Origin: Paractinoplanes ferrugineus
GTDB lineage: Bacteria; Actinomycetota; Actinomycetes; Mycobacteriales; Micromonosporaceae
Length of the DNA: 64,000 nucleotides
Direction of reading: 5' to 3'
Assembly (NCBI RefSeq): GCF_016862195.1
Contig: NZ_BOMM01000057.1
Span: 1-64,000, forward strand
This document shows positions 1 to 8,037 of the stretch, piece by piece (position 1 is the stretch's first letter; each line of letters begins with the position of its first letter). The position numbers and the translations under genes are program-made. Below the pieces are notes generated by a model. It worked only from the letters and a program-made list of their open reading frames with translations. It was not told where the DNA came from and did no database searches.

Positions 1-3
1 CTG

Positions 4-420
4 CTAGCTGCCGAAACCGCCGCCGCCCAGCATTCCGCCGCCGGGGCCGCCGTTGCCCGCGCCGCCGCCCGGGAACTGGCCCTGCTGAGTGGAGCTGCCG
101 CCGGAATCGACGGCCATGCCGATACCGAAGCCGGCCCCACCGGCCAGGGCCGCGGTCAGCGCCACCGCCGCCGCCACCTTCTTCCCGGTCCAGCGCCCGG
201 CGCCGGACACCCCCGCCCCGTCGCCCGGGACAGGAGCGCCCGGGACAGCGGCACCCGGGACAGCGGCACCCGGGACAGCGACGGCTGGAAAGGCCGAGGT
301 CGGCACGGCGGCGGTGGTCGGGACGGCGGCCCATCCCTCGGTAGGCGGCGCCCACGCCTGATCGGGAGCGGGCGACGTGGAAAAGGTGGTCGTGGGGGGC
401 GTGTCCTGCTCAGTGCTCAT
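4..420 (-). CDS. small single-pass membrane protein with Pro/Ala and Gly repeats
   Basis: The 138-residue protein begins MSTEQDTPP; an upstream in-frame extension exists but lacks protein character. About 75 N-terminal residues are Pro/Ala/Thr-rich and carry a VPGA repeat, mirrored in the DNA as a 15-bp repeat near 226-290. One hydrophobic segment follows a GKK motif (VAAAVALTAALAGGAGFGIGMA), and the tail is Gly-rich (FPGGGAGNGGPGGGMLGGGG). The stop codon is inside the window, so the gene is complete. No catalytic motif is visible. The layout resembles the anchor region of actinobacterial membrane serine proteases without the protease, but function is unknown. Confidence 0.6.
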   Translation of the reverse strand: MSTEQDTPPTTTFSTSPAPDQAWAPPTEGWAAVPTTAAVPTSAFPAVAVPGAAVPGAAVPGAPVPGDGAGVSGAGRWTGKKVAAAVALTAALAGGAGFGIGMAVDSGGSSTQQGQFPGGGAGNGGPGGGMLGGGGFGS

Positions 421-577
421 GGGTCGAAGGTGCCGGACCCGGCTGTCCGCGGGCTGTGCCGGAGGTACGAATTGGTGCGGCGTGGGCCGGGAGGCAGCGT
501 CAACACGGCGGAGACGGGTCCACGCCGGCCGGCCGGAAAGGCAACGTCTGCGAGCGAGTCGGGATTCATGAAAGTCG

Positions 578-1597
578 ATGCCGTCCGGGGGTAGGGTGAT
601 CGCCGTGGGCATGCGCGAGGTCGCCAGCGCGGCGGGCGTCTCGGTGTCGACCGTGGCCAACGTGCTCAGCCGGCCGGCGATCGTGGCGCCGGCGACGGTC
701 GAGCGGGTGCGGCGTGCCATCGACGAGGTCGGCTACGTGCCCAACGGGCCCGCCCGCCAGCTGCGTGGCCGGCCCAGCCCGATCGTCGGCAGCGTCACGC
801 TCGACCTGGCCAATCCGTTCCACGCCGAGGTCAACCGGGGCATCGAGGACCGTCTCGCCGAGGCCGGCTGCGTGCTGCTGACATGCAGCACGGACCTGCG
901 CCCGGCGACCGAGACGCGGCTGCTGCGAGTGCTCGAGCAGCAGGGCGTCCGCGGCATCATCATCTCCCCCGCGGACGCCGCCCAGCTGCCCGCGATCAGC
1001 CGCCGGGGCACCCCGGTCGTGCTGCTCGACCATCCGAAGGAGCGGCTCGACCTGTGCGCGGTCGCGGTCGACGACGTGCTCGGCGGCCGGCTCGCCGGGG
1101 AACACCTGCGGGCGCGCGGCCACCGCCGGATCGCCTATCTGGGCGCCACCGTCGATCCGGCTCCGGTGGCCCGGCGCCGGGCGGGCCTGCGGGCGGCGGT
1201 GGGCGAGATCATCGACGTCCGGGTGGACATGCACCCGCCGTCGCTCGGTGCGGCGGCGGCCGCGGCCGCGGAACGGATCGTCGCCCTGGCCCCGACCGCG
1301 GTGGTGTGCCTCAACGACACCGCGGCGCTCGGGCTTCTCGACGGGCTGGCGGCTCTCGGCGTACGCGTGCCGGCGGATCTTTCGGTCGTCGGTTACGACG
1401 ACCTGCCGTTCGCGCGCCGGCTCGCCCCGGCACTGACCACCGTGCGCCAGCCGACATACCAGCTCGGCCAGGCGGCGGCCGAGTTGCTGCTGGACGAGGA
1501 GCGGCCCGGGCACACGCATCGGGAGGTGCGCTTCCAGCCGTCGCTGGTGGTGCGCTCGTCGACCACTTACATTGACGAACATCGCTTGACCGGGTAG
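578..1597 (+). CDS. LacI-family transcriptional regulator
   Basis: The protein has an N-terminal LacI helix-turn-helix (MREVASAAGVSVSTVANVLS, then the hinge segment VGYVPNGPARQLRG) and a periplasmic-binding-protein-like effector domain ending with the family signature VVGYDDLPFARRLAPALTTV. The true start could be ATG 578, GTG 596, GTG 605 or ATG 611; the later ones fit the family's usual N-terminus better and sit behind a G-rich stretch at 587-592. It lies 134 bp upstream of a secreted GH5 gene in the same direction, so local control of polysaccharide degradation is the natural inference. I could not identify a convincing operator between the two genes. Confidence 0.88.
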   Translation: MPSGGRVIAVGMREVASAAGVSVSTVANVLSRPAIVAPATVERVRRAIDEVGYVPNGPARQLRGRPSPIVGSVTLDLANPFHAEVNRGIEDRLAEAGCVLLTCSTDLRPATETRLLRVLEQQGVRGIIISPADAAQLPAISRRGTPVVLLDHPKERLDLCAVAVDDVLGGRLAGEHLRARGHRRIAYLGATVDPAPVARRRAGLRAAVGEIIDVRVDMHPPSLGAAAAAAAERIVALAPTAVVCLNDTAALGLLDGLAALGVRVPADLSVVGYDDLPFARRLAPALTTVRQPTYQLGQAAAELLLDEERPGHTHREVRFQPSLVVRSSTTYIDEHRLTG

Positions 1598-1730
1598 CTT
1601 TTCCAGCACGTCGATTACAGACGTTACAACGGTGTCATTCAGACATCCCGAGGGCGAGCGCGTTGCCGGACGGCGGCGGGCTGGGGTGCGCACTTCCCCT
1701 TCCCCGATCCCCCGTTCCCTGAGGCAGGTC

Positions 1731-3134
1731 ATGAGAAAACACCTCATCGCGCTCGGTGCCGTCGTGCTCGCGATCGCGGCCACCGTCGTCGGTTTCGGCA
1801 GCCCCGCCTTCGCGGCCACCGGTCTGCACGTCTCCGGCACCGACATCGTCGAGTCCAACGGCAACGTCTTCGTGATGCGCGGCATCAATCACGCGCACAC
1901 CTGGTACACCAACCAGACCAGTTCGTTCGCCGACATCAAGGCCACCGGCGCCAACACGGTACGGGTGGTGCTGTCCGGCGGCCGCTGGACGGCCAACTCG
2001 GCGGCCGAGGTCGCCAACATCATCTCGCTGTGCAAGGCCAACAAGCTCATCTGCGTCCTCGAGGACCACGACACCACCGGGTACGGCGAGGACAGCGCGG
2101 CCTACACCCTCGACCAGGCGGTGAACTACTGGATCGGCCTGAAGAGCGTGCTGGTCGGCCAGGAGGACTACGTCGTCATCAACATCGGCAACGAGCCGAT
2201 CGGCAACACCAACCCGGGCCAGTGGACCGCCGCCACCGTCGCCGCCGTCCAGAAGATGCGCAGCAACGGCTTCCAGCACCTGCTGATGATCGACGCACCC
2301 AACTGGGGCCAGGACTGGCAGTACACGATGCGGGACAACGGCCAGGCCATCCTCGACGCCGACACCCGGAAGAACACGATCCTTTCCATTCACATGTACG
2401 CCGTCTTCAACACCGCCGCGTCGATCGTGTCCTACCTCGACACGTTCAAGAGCAAGGGCTGGCCGCTGCTGATCGGCGAGTTCGGTTGGCAGTTCAGCGC
2501 CGGCGAGGTCGACGACCGGACGATCATGAGCGAGGCCGTGAAGCGCAACCTCGGCTATCTCGGCTGGTCGTGGTCCGGCAACACCGACCCGATCCTGGAC
2601 ATGACCACCGGCTTCGACCCGGCCGAGCTGACCACCTGGGGGCAGCGCATCGTCAACGGCCCCAACGGCTTGAAGTCGAACAGCAAGCAGGCCACCATCT
2701 TCGCCGGCGGCACCCCCACCACGTCGCCCACCTCGGCCTCGCCGTCCCCCTCGGTGTCGGTGTCGCCGTCCAGCTCGCCCTCGCCGTCAATCTCGCCGTC
2801 CACCTCCCCGAGCACCTCCCCGAGCCCCGGCGCCGGTGCGTGCTCGGCGTCCTACGCGGTGACCGGCTCGTGGCCCAGCGGCTTCCAGGGCGAGGTGAAG
2901 GTGACCGCCGGCAGTGCACCCATCAACGGGTGGACCGTGACGTGGACCTACGCCGACGGCCAGACCGTGTCCCAGGCCTGGAACGCGGCGCTGACCAGCA
3001 GCGGCTCCTCGGTGACCGCGAAGAACGCCGGCTACAACGGCAAACTGGCGGCCGGCGCCTCCACGACCTTCGGCTTCCTGGGTTCGTGGACCGGCACCAA
3101 CCGCGTCCCCACGCCGACCTGCACGTCGAGCTGA
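1731..3134 (+). CDS. secreted GH5 endoglycosidase (mannanase or cellulase) with CBM2
   Basis: The 467-residue exported enzyme starts at an ATG preceded by GAGGCAG. A Sec signal peptide (about 1-28, ending SPAFA) is followed by a GH5 TIM barrel containing NIGNEP (acid/base Glu155) and LIGEFGW (nucleophile Glu250). A Ser/Pro/Thr linker (about 330-365) leads to a C-terminal family 2 carbohydrate-binding module beginning CSASYAVTGSWPSGFQGEV and ending with its paired Cys near the terminus. The barrel start (GINHAHTWY) resembles actinobacterial GH5 beta-mannanases, but cellulase activity cannot be excluded. It hydrolyses plant cell-wall beta-glycans outside the cell. The preceding LacI gene probably regulates it. 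Confidence 0.9.
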   Translation: MRKHLIALGAVVLAIAATVVGFGSPAFAATGLHVSGTDIVESNGNVFVMRGINHAHTWYTNQTSSFADIKATGANTVRVVLSGGRWTANSAAEVANIISLCKANKLICVLEDHDTTGYGEDSAAYTLDQAVNYWIGLKSVLVGQEDYVVINIGNEPIGNTNPGQWTAATVAAVQKMRSNGFQHLLMIDAPNWGQDWQYTMRDNGQAILDADTRKNTILSIHMYAVFNTAASIVSYLDTFKSKGWPLLIGEFGWQFSAGEVDDRTIMSEAVKRNLGYLGWSWSGNTDPILDMTTGFDPAELTTWGQRIVNGPNGLKSNSKQATIFAGGTPTTSPTSASPSPSVSVSPSSSPSPSISPSTSPSTSPSPGAGACSASYAVTGSWPSGFQGEVKVTAGSAPINGWTVTWTYADGQTVSQAWNAALTSSGSSVTAKNAGYNGKLAAGASTTFGFLGSWTGTNRVPTPTCTSS

Positions 3135-3146
3135 CCCCTTGACCGC

Positions 3147-3180
3147 GGAGCCGGGTGCGGGTGCGAACGCATCCGGCTCC
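3147..3180 (+). terminator. hairpin terminator after the GH5 gene
   Basis: Arms 3147-3159 and 3168-3180 form a 13-bp stem with one G-U pair and an 8-nt loop, 12 bases after the GH5 stop. There is no clear U-run, which is common for actinobacterial terminators. Confidence 0.6.
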
Positions 3181-3263
3181 GTGCCCGGCCCGCCACGCCG
3201 TCCCGCGGGCTCGCCGGGCGGCCCGGCCGATCTCGAGGTGTCCGCATCGGACATCATCGAGGC

Positions 3264-4502
3264 GTGGGCGACCTCCTGATCAATCTGCTGGCGAGCGTCA
3301 TCGCCGGTACGGCCGTCTGGCTCGCGGGCTTCCTGCTGCGCCGGCGCAGGCTGAGCCGCGAGCGCGCCTTCTTCGGCCTCACCGCCGGGGCGAGCTGCCT
3401 GCTCGTGGTGTCCCGGCACGCGTCCTCGCCCCGCGAGTTCAGCGTCCACCGCCGCGACGTCGCCGCCCTGGTCGAGCTGGCGAGCATCGCCCGGGAGTGC
3501 GGCGCGCGCGCCGACCGGGTCGGCGAGAACCAGCCGGCCGGCGAGATCGGCCGGCTCACCGAGTTCTGCGTGGGCGGTCCCGGCGGTGCGAGCCCGCGCA
3601 GCGCCACCCACGTACGCACCATCCTGCGCGGCGTGACCTACCGGGTGTTCGACGAGGGCGAGCGCCGGATGTCGTTCATCGTCGGCGGCACCGAGTACAC
3701 CTTGAGCCCGCGGACCAGCTACGTGCTGCTCGCCCGGTTCTGGGGCCCGGCCGGCGGCCACCCGGTGTTCTTCCTCGGCGGCCTGAGCGCGGGCAGCAAC
3801 CTCGCCGGCGCCCGCTACCTCGCCGGCCACCACGCCGACCTCGCCCGCACGTACGGCGCGGACCGCCCGTTCGCCCTCGTGCTGCGGATCGTCGAACCGG
3901 CCGCCTACGGCACCGACTTCACCGAACTGGCCGCCGACGTGAGCGATGTCGCCTTCCGGCCGGGCCCCGTTATCGAGTTGCCCGCGCCGCCGGACCCGCA
4001 CAGCATGAGCGCCATGAGTCCCACGGAGGCCGCCCGCCGGCCGGAACCCACGTCCCGCCGCGCCGGCCCGCAGGACGCCCCCGCGGTCGCGGACATCCTC
4101 ATCCGGTCCCGCCGTGCCACCGAGAGCATCCCTGCGCCGGTCCACTCCGAGGCCGAGATCCGCGACTGGGTCGCCGCCGTCGTCGTCCCGGACCGGGAGG
4201 TGTGGCTGACCGAGGACCACACCGGCCGCCCCGTTGCCGTCCTGGTCCTGGACGACGACTGGATCGATCAGCTCTACGTCGACCCCGCCGCCACCCGCCG
4301 GGGCCTCGGCTCCCGGCTCCTCGAGCTGGCCAAGTCCCGCCGCCCGGCCGGCCTGCAGCTGTGGACCTTCGCCACCAACACCGCCGCCCAGCGCTTCTAC
4401 CTCCGGCACGGCTTCACCGAGGCGGAGACGACCGACGGCTCCGGGAACGAGGAGAAAGCCCCGGACATCCGCTTCGTCTGGGCCCCCACCGCGGACTCGT
4501 AG
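3264..4502 (+). CDS. membrane-anchored domain fused to a GNAT acetyltransferase
   Basis: The 412-residue protein starts at GTG 3264. An N-terminal transmembrane helix (NLLASVIAGTAVWLAGFLL) is followed by a basic RRRR stop-transfer and about 220 residues of a domain I do not recognise as an enzyme (VGGPGGASPRSATHVRTILRG, FWGPAGGHPVFFLGGLSAGSN). A short linker around 248-265 leads to a GNAT N-acetyltransferase with the acetyl-CoA loop LYVDPAATRRGLGSRLLELA and the C-terminal NTAAQRFYLRHGF. The reading frame is continuous, so this is a fusion, although Met247/Met250 could serve as an internal start for the GNAT half. The GNAT half is confident; substrate and the role of the anchor domain are unknown. 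Confidence 0.75.
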   Translation: MGDLLINLLASVIAGTAVWLAGFLLRRRRLSRERAFFGLTAGASCLLVVSRHASSPREFSVHRRDVAALVELASIARECGARADRVGENQPAGEIGRLTEFCVGGPGGASPRSATHVRTILRGVTYRVFDEGERRMSFIVGGTEYTLSPRTSYVLLARFWGPAGGHPVFFLGGLSAGSNLAGARYLAGHHADLARTYGADRPFALVLRIVEPAAYGTDFTELAADVSDVAFRPGPVIELPAPPDPHSMSAMSPTEAARRPEPTSRRAGPQDAPAVADILIRSRRATESIPAPVHSEAEIRDWVAAVVVPDREVWLTEDHTGRPVAVLVLDDDWIDQLYVDPAATRRGLGSRLLELAKSRRPAGLQLWTFATNTAAQRFYLRHGFTEAETTDGSGNEEKAPDIRFVWAPTADS

Positions 4503-4522
4503 CCCCGGGTGGGCAGCGCCGG

Positions 4523-5281
4523 TCAGGAGCTTGCCGGGACCACCGCGACGGTGCAGGAGCTGTGCCGCAGCAGGTGCTGGCTCACCGAACCGAGCAGCAT
4601 GCCGCGCAGCGCGCCGCGGCCGCGGGTGCCGACGACCAGCATCTGGGCGGTCTCGCCGGCGACCGCCAGTTCGGTCGTGGGGCGGTCGACGGCCTCGTGC
4701 ACCCGCAGCGGCACGGACCGGGCGGCGGCCAGTTCGGTGGCGAAGTGCAGGGCGGACCGGGCCGGGGCGGAACCGTCGACGCCGACGACGACGGGTGCGC
4801 CCGCCGGCGCCTCGCCCCGGACCACCACCACCGGGCAGCGGGCCTGGGCGCTCACCGCGATGCTGACCGAGCCGAACACGCCCGTCATGTCGTCGTGGCC
4901 GCGGCTGCCGAGCACGATCAGGCTCGCCTCGGCGGACCGCTCGATGAGGGTGCCGGCCGCGCCCGCCCGCTCGATCGAGATCTTGGTGCGCACGCCCGGG
5001 TGGGTCTGCCGGGCGTTGGCGACCGCCTCGTCGAGCATGCCGTTGACGGCCCGGTCGGTCTCGCCGCCGGGCCAGACCGGAGCCGCCCCGATGGTCCGGC
5101 TCGCCGGCGCCCAGCTCGGCCATTCGTAGGCGAAGAAGAACTCGACCAGGGCGCCGGTCCGGGCGGCCTGGCCGAGTGCCCACACCGCGGCGGCCTTGGC
5201 GTCGGCCGAACGGTCGTAGCCGACGATGATCTTCTTGGTGGTCTTGATGGTCTTGGCGGTCATGGCGGTCTTGGCGGTCAT
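4523..5281 (-). CDS. tandem universal stress protein (UspA), second domain shortened
   Basis: The 252-residue cytoplasmic protein has two Usp domains. The first (about 17-155) starts KKIIVGYDRS and carries the ATP-binding signature GSRGHDDMTGVFGS. The second (about 158-252) starts VVVGVDGS and ends GTRGRGALRGMLLGS, with the nucleotide loop intact, but is only about 95 residues instead of roughly 140; the middle helix-strand region is missing. The start codon lies in a short direct repeat (ATGACCGCCAAGACC twice), so Met1 or Met7 may initiate. A DosR-like half-box lies 80 bp upstream, consistent with the hypoxia/stress regulation known for many actinobacterial Usp genes. Confidence 0.87.
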   Translation of the reverse strand: MTAKTAMTAKTIKTTKKIIVGYDRSADAKAAAVWALGQAARTGALVEFFFAYEWPSWAPASRTIGAAPVWPGGETDRAVNGMLDEAVANARQTHPGVRTKISIERAGAAGTLIERSAEASLIVLGSRGHDDMTGVFGSVSIAVSAQARCPVVVVRGEAPAGAPVVVGVDGSAPARSALHFATELAAARSVPLRVHEAVDRPTTELAVAGETAQMLVVGTRGRGALRGMLLGSVSQHLLRHSSCTVAVVPASS

Positions 5282-5360
5282 GGCGGGCGCCCCTCTCCGG
5301 TCCCTTCCATCGTCGAGTCCATCGATGTGACCGGGCAGGGCGAAGGGTCATCGCGGACCC

Positions 5361-5376
5361 GCCGAAGGTCCCGACC
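5361..5376 (-). promoter_or_regulatory. DosR/DevR-like box upstream of the Usp gene
   Basis: Read on the minus strand, GGTCGGGACCTTCGGC matches the left half and centre of the DosR consensus TTSGGGACTWWAGTCCCSAA; the right half is poor. The same 16-mer, with one change, occurs upstream of pflB at nearly the same distance from the start codon. Regulator identity is inference. Confidence 0.45.
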
Positions 5377-5427
5377 CGGCCGGCATATTCGGTCGACTTC
5401 GGGGCCCGGCGCTGCCATCCTGCCCGG

Positions 5428-6249
5428 ATGACCGACGAGCGGGAACGCACGGCCGAGGCCCGGGACGCACAGCTCCGCCGGCGGTTCGACCGGCCGCGGT
5501 TCCCCCGCAGCGCGGGCTACGATCCGCTGTGGATGATCGAGAACTGGATGGGCCCGAATGCCCTCTGGCTGCTCGAATGGCTGTGCTCCGGGCTCGATCT
5601 GGCGCCCGGCTCCCGGGTGCTCGACCTCGGTTGCGGCCGGGCCGCCACGTCCATCTTCCTGGCCAAGGAGTACGACGTGCAGGTGGTCGCCGCCGACCTC
5701 TGGGTCAAGCCCACCGAGAACTGGCACCGCATCGACGCCGCGGGCCTGGCCGGGCGGGTGACGCCGATCCTGGCCGAGGCGCACGACCTGCCGTTCGCCG
5801 AGGGCTACTTCGACGCCGTGGTCAGCGTCGACGCCTTCCACTACTTCGGCACCGACGAGCTCTACCTGCCCTACCTGAGCCGGTTCCTGGCCCCGGGCGG
5901 GCGCCTCGGCATCGCGGTGCCGGGACTGGTCGCCGAATTGGACGACGGTCTGCCGGAGCACCTCGAGCCGTACTGGGAGCCGGATTTCTGGTCGTTCCAC
6001 TCCCCCGCGTGGTGGCAGCGGTTGTGGAGCCGCAGCGGCGTCGTCGACGACGTACGCGCCGATTTTCTGGCCGACGGCTGGCGCGACTGGCTCGACTGGA
6101 GTGAGGCCGTGCTGGAGGTGACCGACAACGAGTTCGCCCTGCGGATGGTGCCCCGCGAGGTGGCGATGACCCGCGCCGACGCCGGCCGCCACCTCGGCTT
6201 CACCCGGGTCACCGCCCGCCGCGCCGCGCCCTGGGCGAACGCCGGCTAG
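5428..6249 (+). CDS. class I SAM-dependent methyltransferase
   Basis: The 273-residue protein has SAM-binding motif I VLDLGCGRAATS, motif II acidic residue in VVAADLWV, and a post-motif region DAVVSVDAFHYFG followed by LAPGGRLGIAVPG, the usual Rossmann methyltransferase order. It resembles the cyclopropane-fatty-acid-synthase-like or UbiE-like small-molecule methyltransferases. It is transcribed divergently from the Usp gene with 146 bp between starts. The C-terminal 70 residues (WRDWLDWSEAVLEVTDNE) are Trp-rich and probably form the substrate lid. Substrate unknown. Confidence 0.82.
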   Translation: MTDERERTAEARDAQLRRRFDRPRFPRSAGYDPLWMIENWMGPNALWLLEWLCSGLDLAPGSRVLDLGCGRAATSIFLAKEYDVQVVAADLWVKPTENWHRIDAAGLAGRVTPILAEAHDLPFAEGYFDAVVSVDAFHYFGTDELYLPYLSRFLAPGGRLGIAVPGLVAELDDGLPEHLEPYWEPDFWSFHSPAWWQRLWSRSGVVDDVRADFLADGWRDWLDWSEAVLEVTDNEFALRMVPREVAMTRADAGRHLGFTRVTARRAAPWANAG

Positions 6250-6254
6250 CCGGG

Positions 6255-6310
6255 CGTCAGGGCCGGCCGGGCATCAGCGCCGGCCCAGCATCAGGGCCGG
6301 CCCAGCATCA
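6255..6310. repeat. short tandem repeat over the 3' end of the TetR gene
   Basis: A unit close to GGGCATCAGSGCCGGCC, about 17-19 bp, is repeated three to four times. The last copy is the coding 3' end and stop of the TetR gene and earlier copies lie beyond it, which looks like slippage duplication of the gene's tail. Confidence 0.6.
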
Positions 6311-6896
6311 GCGGCAGGACGGTGCGGACCTGGGCGGACAAGCCGGTCAGGACCGGCTCGCCGGCGCTCAGGTAGGTCAGCAACGCCTGCTGGAACAGGC
6401 CGTCGAGCATGCCGTAGGCGGCGGCCGGGCCGACTGCCGGTGGCCGGCCGGACAGGGTGGCGTAGCGGTCGACCACCCGCCAGATCATGGCTTCCAGGGT
6501 CGCGTCGATCTCGGTGATCGCCTCGCGCAGGCCGTCCTCGAACATGCTCTGGGTGCGCAGGTCGTACCAGAGGCGGTGCATCGGCGCCTCGTCACGGATG
6601 GTCTGCGCCAGTTTCGCGGCGAACGCCTCGACCAGTTCACCGGCCGTGGCCGAGTCGCGCACCACGGCGTCGTAGCGGGTCACGCAGCGCGCCTTGTAGT
6701 GGCGAATGCTGTAGATGACCAGTTCCAGCTTGTCGTCGAAGTAGTAGTGCACGACGCCGTGGCTGAACGGCGAATTGCCGGCGATCTCCCGCAGGCTGGC
6801 CCGGGCGTAGCCCAACTCCCCTAGCGTGAGCAGCGCGGACTCGGCCAGCTCGGTGCGGCGGCGGTCGAACTTGTCGACGGGGCGGGTGGCGGTCAC
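6291..6896 (-). CDS. TetR-family transcriptional repressor
   Basis: The 201-residue protein starts at GTG 6896 (VTATRPVDKFDRRR). A longer ATG start at 7022 would run over the neighbouring SDR start and its promoter, so I reject it. The N-terminal TetR helix-turn-helix is clear: ALLTLGELGYARASLREIAGNS, then GVVHYYFDDKLELV. The C-terminal ligand/dimer domain is unassigned (AAYGMLDGLFQQALLTYLSAGE). It is divergent from a short-chain dehydrogenase, and a perfect palindrome between them overlaps the SDR promoter, so it very probably represses the SDR gene and itself. The ligand is unknown, perhaps the SDR substrate. Confidence 0.88.
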   Translation of the reverse strand: MTATRPVDKFDRRRTELAESALLTLGELGYARASLREIAGNSPFSHGVVHYYFDDKLELVIYSIRHYKARCVTRYDAVVRDSATAGELVEAFAAKLAQTIRDEAPMHRLWYDLRTQSMFEDGLREAITEIDATLEAMIWRVVDRYATLSGRPPAVGPAAAYGMLDGLFQQALLTYLSAGEPVLTGLSAQVRTVLPLMLGRP

Positions 6897-6934
6897 CCCC
6901 GCATCGTACGAGCTTGACAAGCGTCCGGACATCT

Positions 6935-6950
6935 CTTGACAACTGTCAAG
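6935..6950. promoter_or_regulatory. TetR operator palindrome with SDR promoter
   Basis: Perfect inverted repeat CTTGACA-AC-TGTCAAG. A further half-site CTTGACA lies at 6913-6919, 22 bp away (two helical turns). The first arm contains a consensus -35 TTGACA (6936-6941), followed after 17 bp by TGTGAT (6959-6964), a plausible -10 for the SDR gene at 7003, so binding would block RNA polymerase. Confidence 0.7.
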
Positions 6951-7002
6951 ATCGGGCATGTGATGTGGGTCTCGTTCACCCCGCAACACCCCGGGAGCCT
7001 CC

Positions 7003-7797
7003 ATGGCACAGCTAGATCTCACCGGACGTCACGCCCTCGTCACCGGCGGCGCACAGGGCCTGGGCGAAGGCATGGCCCGCGCACTCGCCGCGGCCGGCGC
7101 CTCCGTCGTCGTCGCCGACCTGCAGGACGACCTCGGCCCCGAGGTCGCCGAGTCGCTCGGCCACCGGAGCGGCTTCGTGCACCTCGACGTCACCGACGAC
7201 GCCAACTGGGCGGCCGCCACCGACCAGGCGACCGGCATCATGGGCGGGCTCGACATCGTGGTCAACAACGCCGGCATCGAGATCACCAGCCTGATCGTCG
7301 ACCTCGACCCGGCCGCGGTCCGCAAACAGCTCGAGGTCAACCTGCTCGGCACCGCGCTGGGCATCAAGCACGCGTTCCGCGCCATGCGGCCGGGCGGGCC
7401 GGCCGGCACCGGTGGCGTCGTCATCAACGTCGCCTCGGTGGCCGCCACCATCGCGTTCCCCGGCATCGCGGTCTACTCGGCCACCAAGTCCGGTGTGGAC
7501 CGGCTCACCCGGGTGGCCGCCATGGAGTCCGGCAAGCTGGGCTACGGCGTACGCGTCAATTGCCTCTATCCCGGCCTCGTCCCCACCGCCATGGGTGCCG
7601 GACTCGCCGACGACGTCGCCCGGCTCGGGCTGTTCGGCTCGCCGGAGGAGGCGGTCGGCGCCGTCGTCGAGCTCACCCCGTCGGGCCGTCTCGGCGAGGT
7701 GACCGACATGGCCGACGCCGTCGTGTTCCTGGCCTCCGACGCGGCCCGCTTCATCAACGGCGCGGGGCTGCCGGTCGACGGCGGAATGGGGATGTGA
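7003..7797 (+). CDS. short-chain dehydrogenase/reductase (SDR)
   Basis: The 264-residue classical SDR has the nucleotide-binding motif TGGAQGLG near residue 14, D in VVVADLQDD favouring NAD over NADP, NNAG from Asn88, Ser in VINVASVA, and the catalytic pair Tyr158/Lys162 in VYSATKSG. C-terminal FLASDAARFINGAGLPVDGG is the usual family ending. It probably oxidises or reduces a secondary alcohol/ketone. It is likely under control of the adjacent TetR repressor. Downstream, a broken saccharopine-dehydrogenase-like gene starts 1 bp after its stop; the intact ancestor was probably co-transcribed and may have acted on the same pathway. Confidence 0.9.
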   Translation: MAQLDLTGRHALVTGGAQGLGEGMARALAAAGASVVVADLQDDLGPEVAESLGHRSGFVHLDVTDDANWAAATDQATGIMGGLDIVVNNAGIEITSLIVDLDPAAVRKQLEVNLLGTALGIKHAFRAMRPGGPAGTGGVVINVASVAATIAFPGIAVYSATKSGVDRLTRVAAMESGKLGYGVRVNCLYPGLVPTAMGAGLADDVARLGLFGSPEEAVGAVVELTPSGRLGEVTDMADAVVFLASDAARFINGAGLPVDGGMGM

Positions 7798-7798
7798 G

Positions 7799-8032
7799 AT
7801 GACCGCCAAGCCCGTCGTCGTCTACGGCGCCTCCGGTTACACCGGCCGACTGATCTGCGAATACCTCCGCGAGTACAACGTCCCGTTCGTCGCCGCCGGC
7901 CGCGACGCCGCCCGGATCGAGCAGTCGATGCAGGAGAACGTGGCCGGCATCGAGACCGCCGACTACGAGGTCGCCGAGGCCTGCCTGGCCGCCGGGACGC
8001 ATTACCTCGACACGACGGGCGAGCAGGACTGG
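7799..8032 (+). pseudogene. saccharopine dehydrogenase-like (trans-acting enoyl reductase type) remnant
   Basis: The N-terminus is well preserved: PVVVYGASGYTGRLICEYLR is a Rossmann dinucleotide fold of the saccharopine dehydrogenase-like family. After about 58 residues the sequence jumps in frame from IETADYEV to AEACLAAGTHYLDTTGEQDW, which in intact relatives lies some 30-40 residues further on, so an internal segment has been lost. Homology stops at GEQDW, where a fragment of an unrelated peptidase gene begins in another frame. The open frame continues to 8161 but is no longer family-like. The gene cannot make a functional enzyme. Confidence 0.7.
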
Positions 8033-8037
8033 ATGAT

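Noticed and set aside
1598..1730. LacI operator between the regulator and the GH5 gene
   Set aside because: I found no convincing palindrome with a central CG; partial symmetry around GACGTTACAACGGTGTC is too weak.
2787..5450. 887-residue minus-strand open frame and similar very long frames (e.g. 17493-20465, 9648-12305 upstream part, 13258-15168)
   Set aside because: They lie antisense or out of frame to clear genes, are Arg/Gly/Pro/Ala-rich without protein motifs, and arise from the high G+C content. Only the parts listed as genes are real.
6897..7022. Longer TetR start at 7022
   Set aside because: It would cover the operator, the SDR promoter and the SDR start codon.
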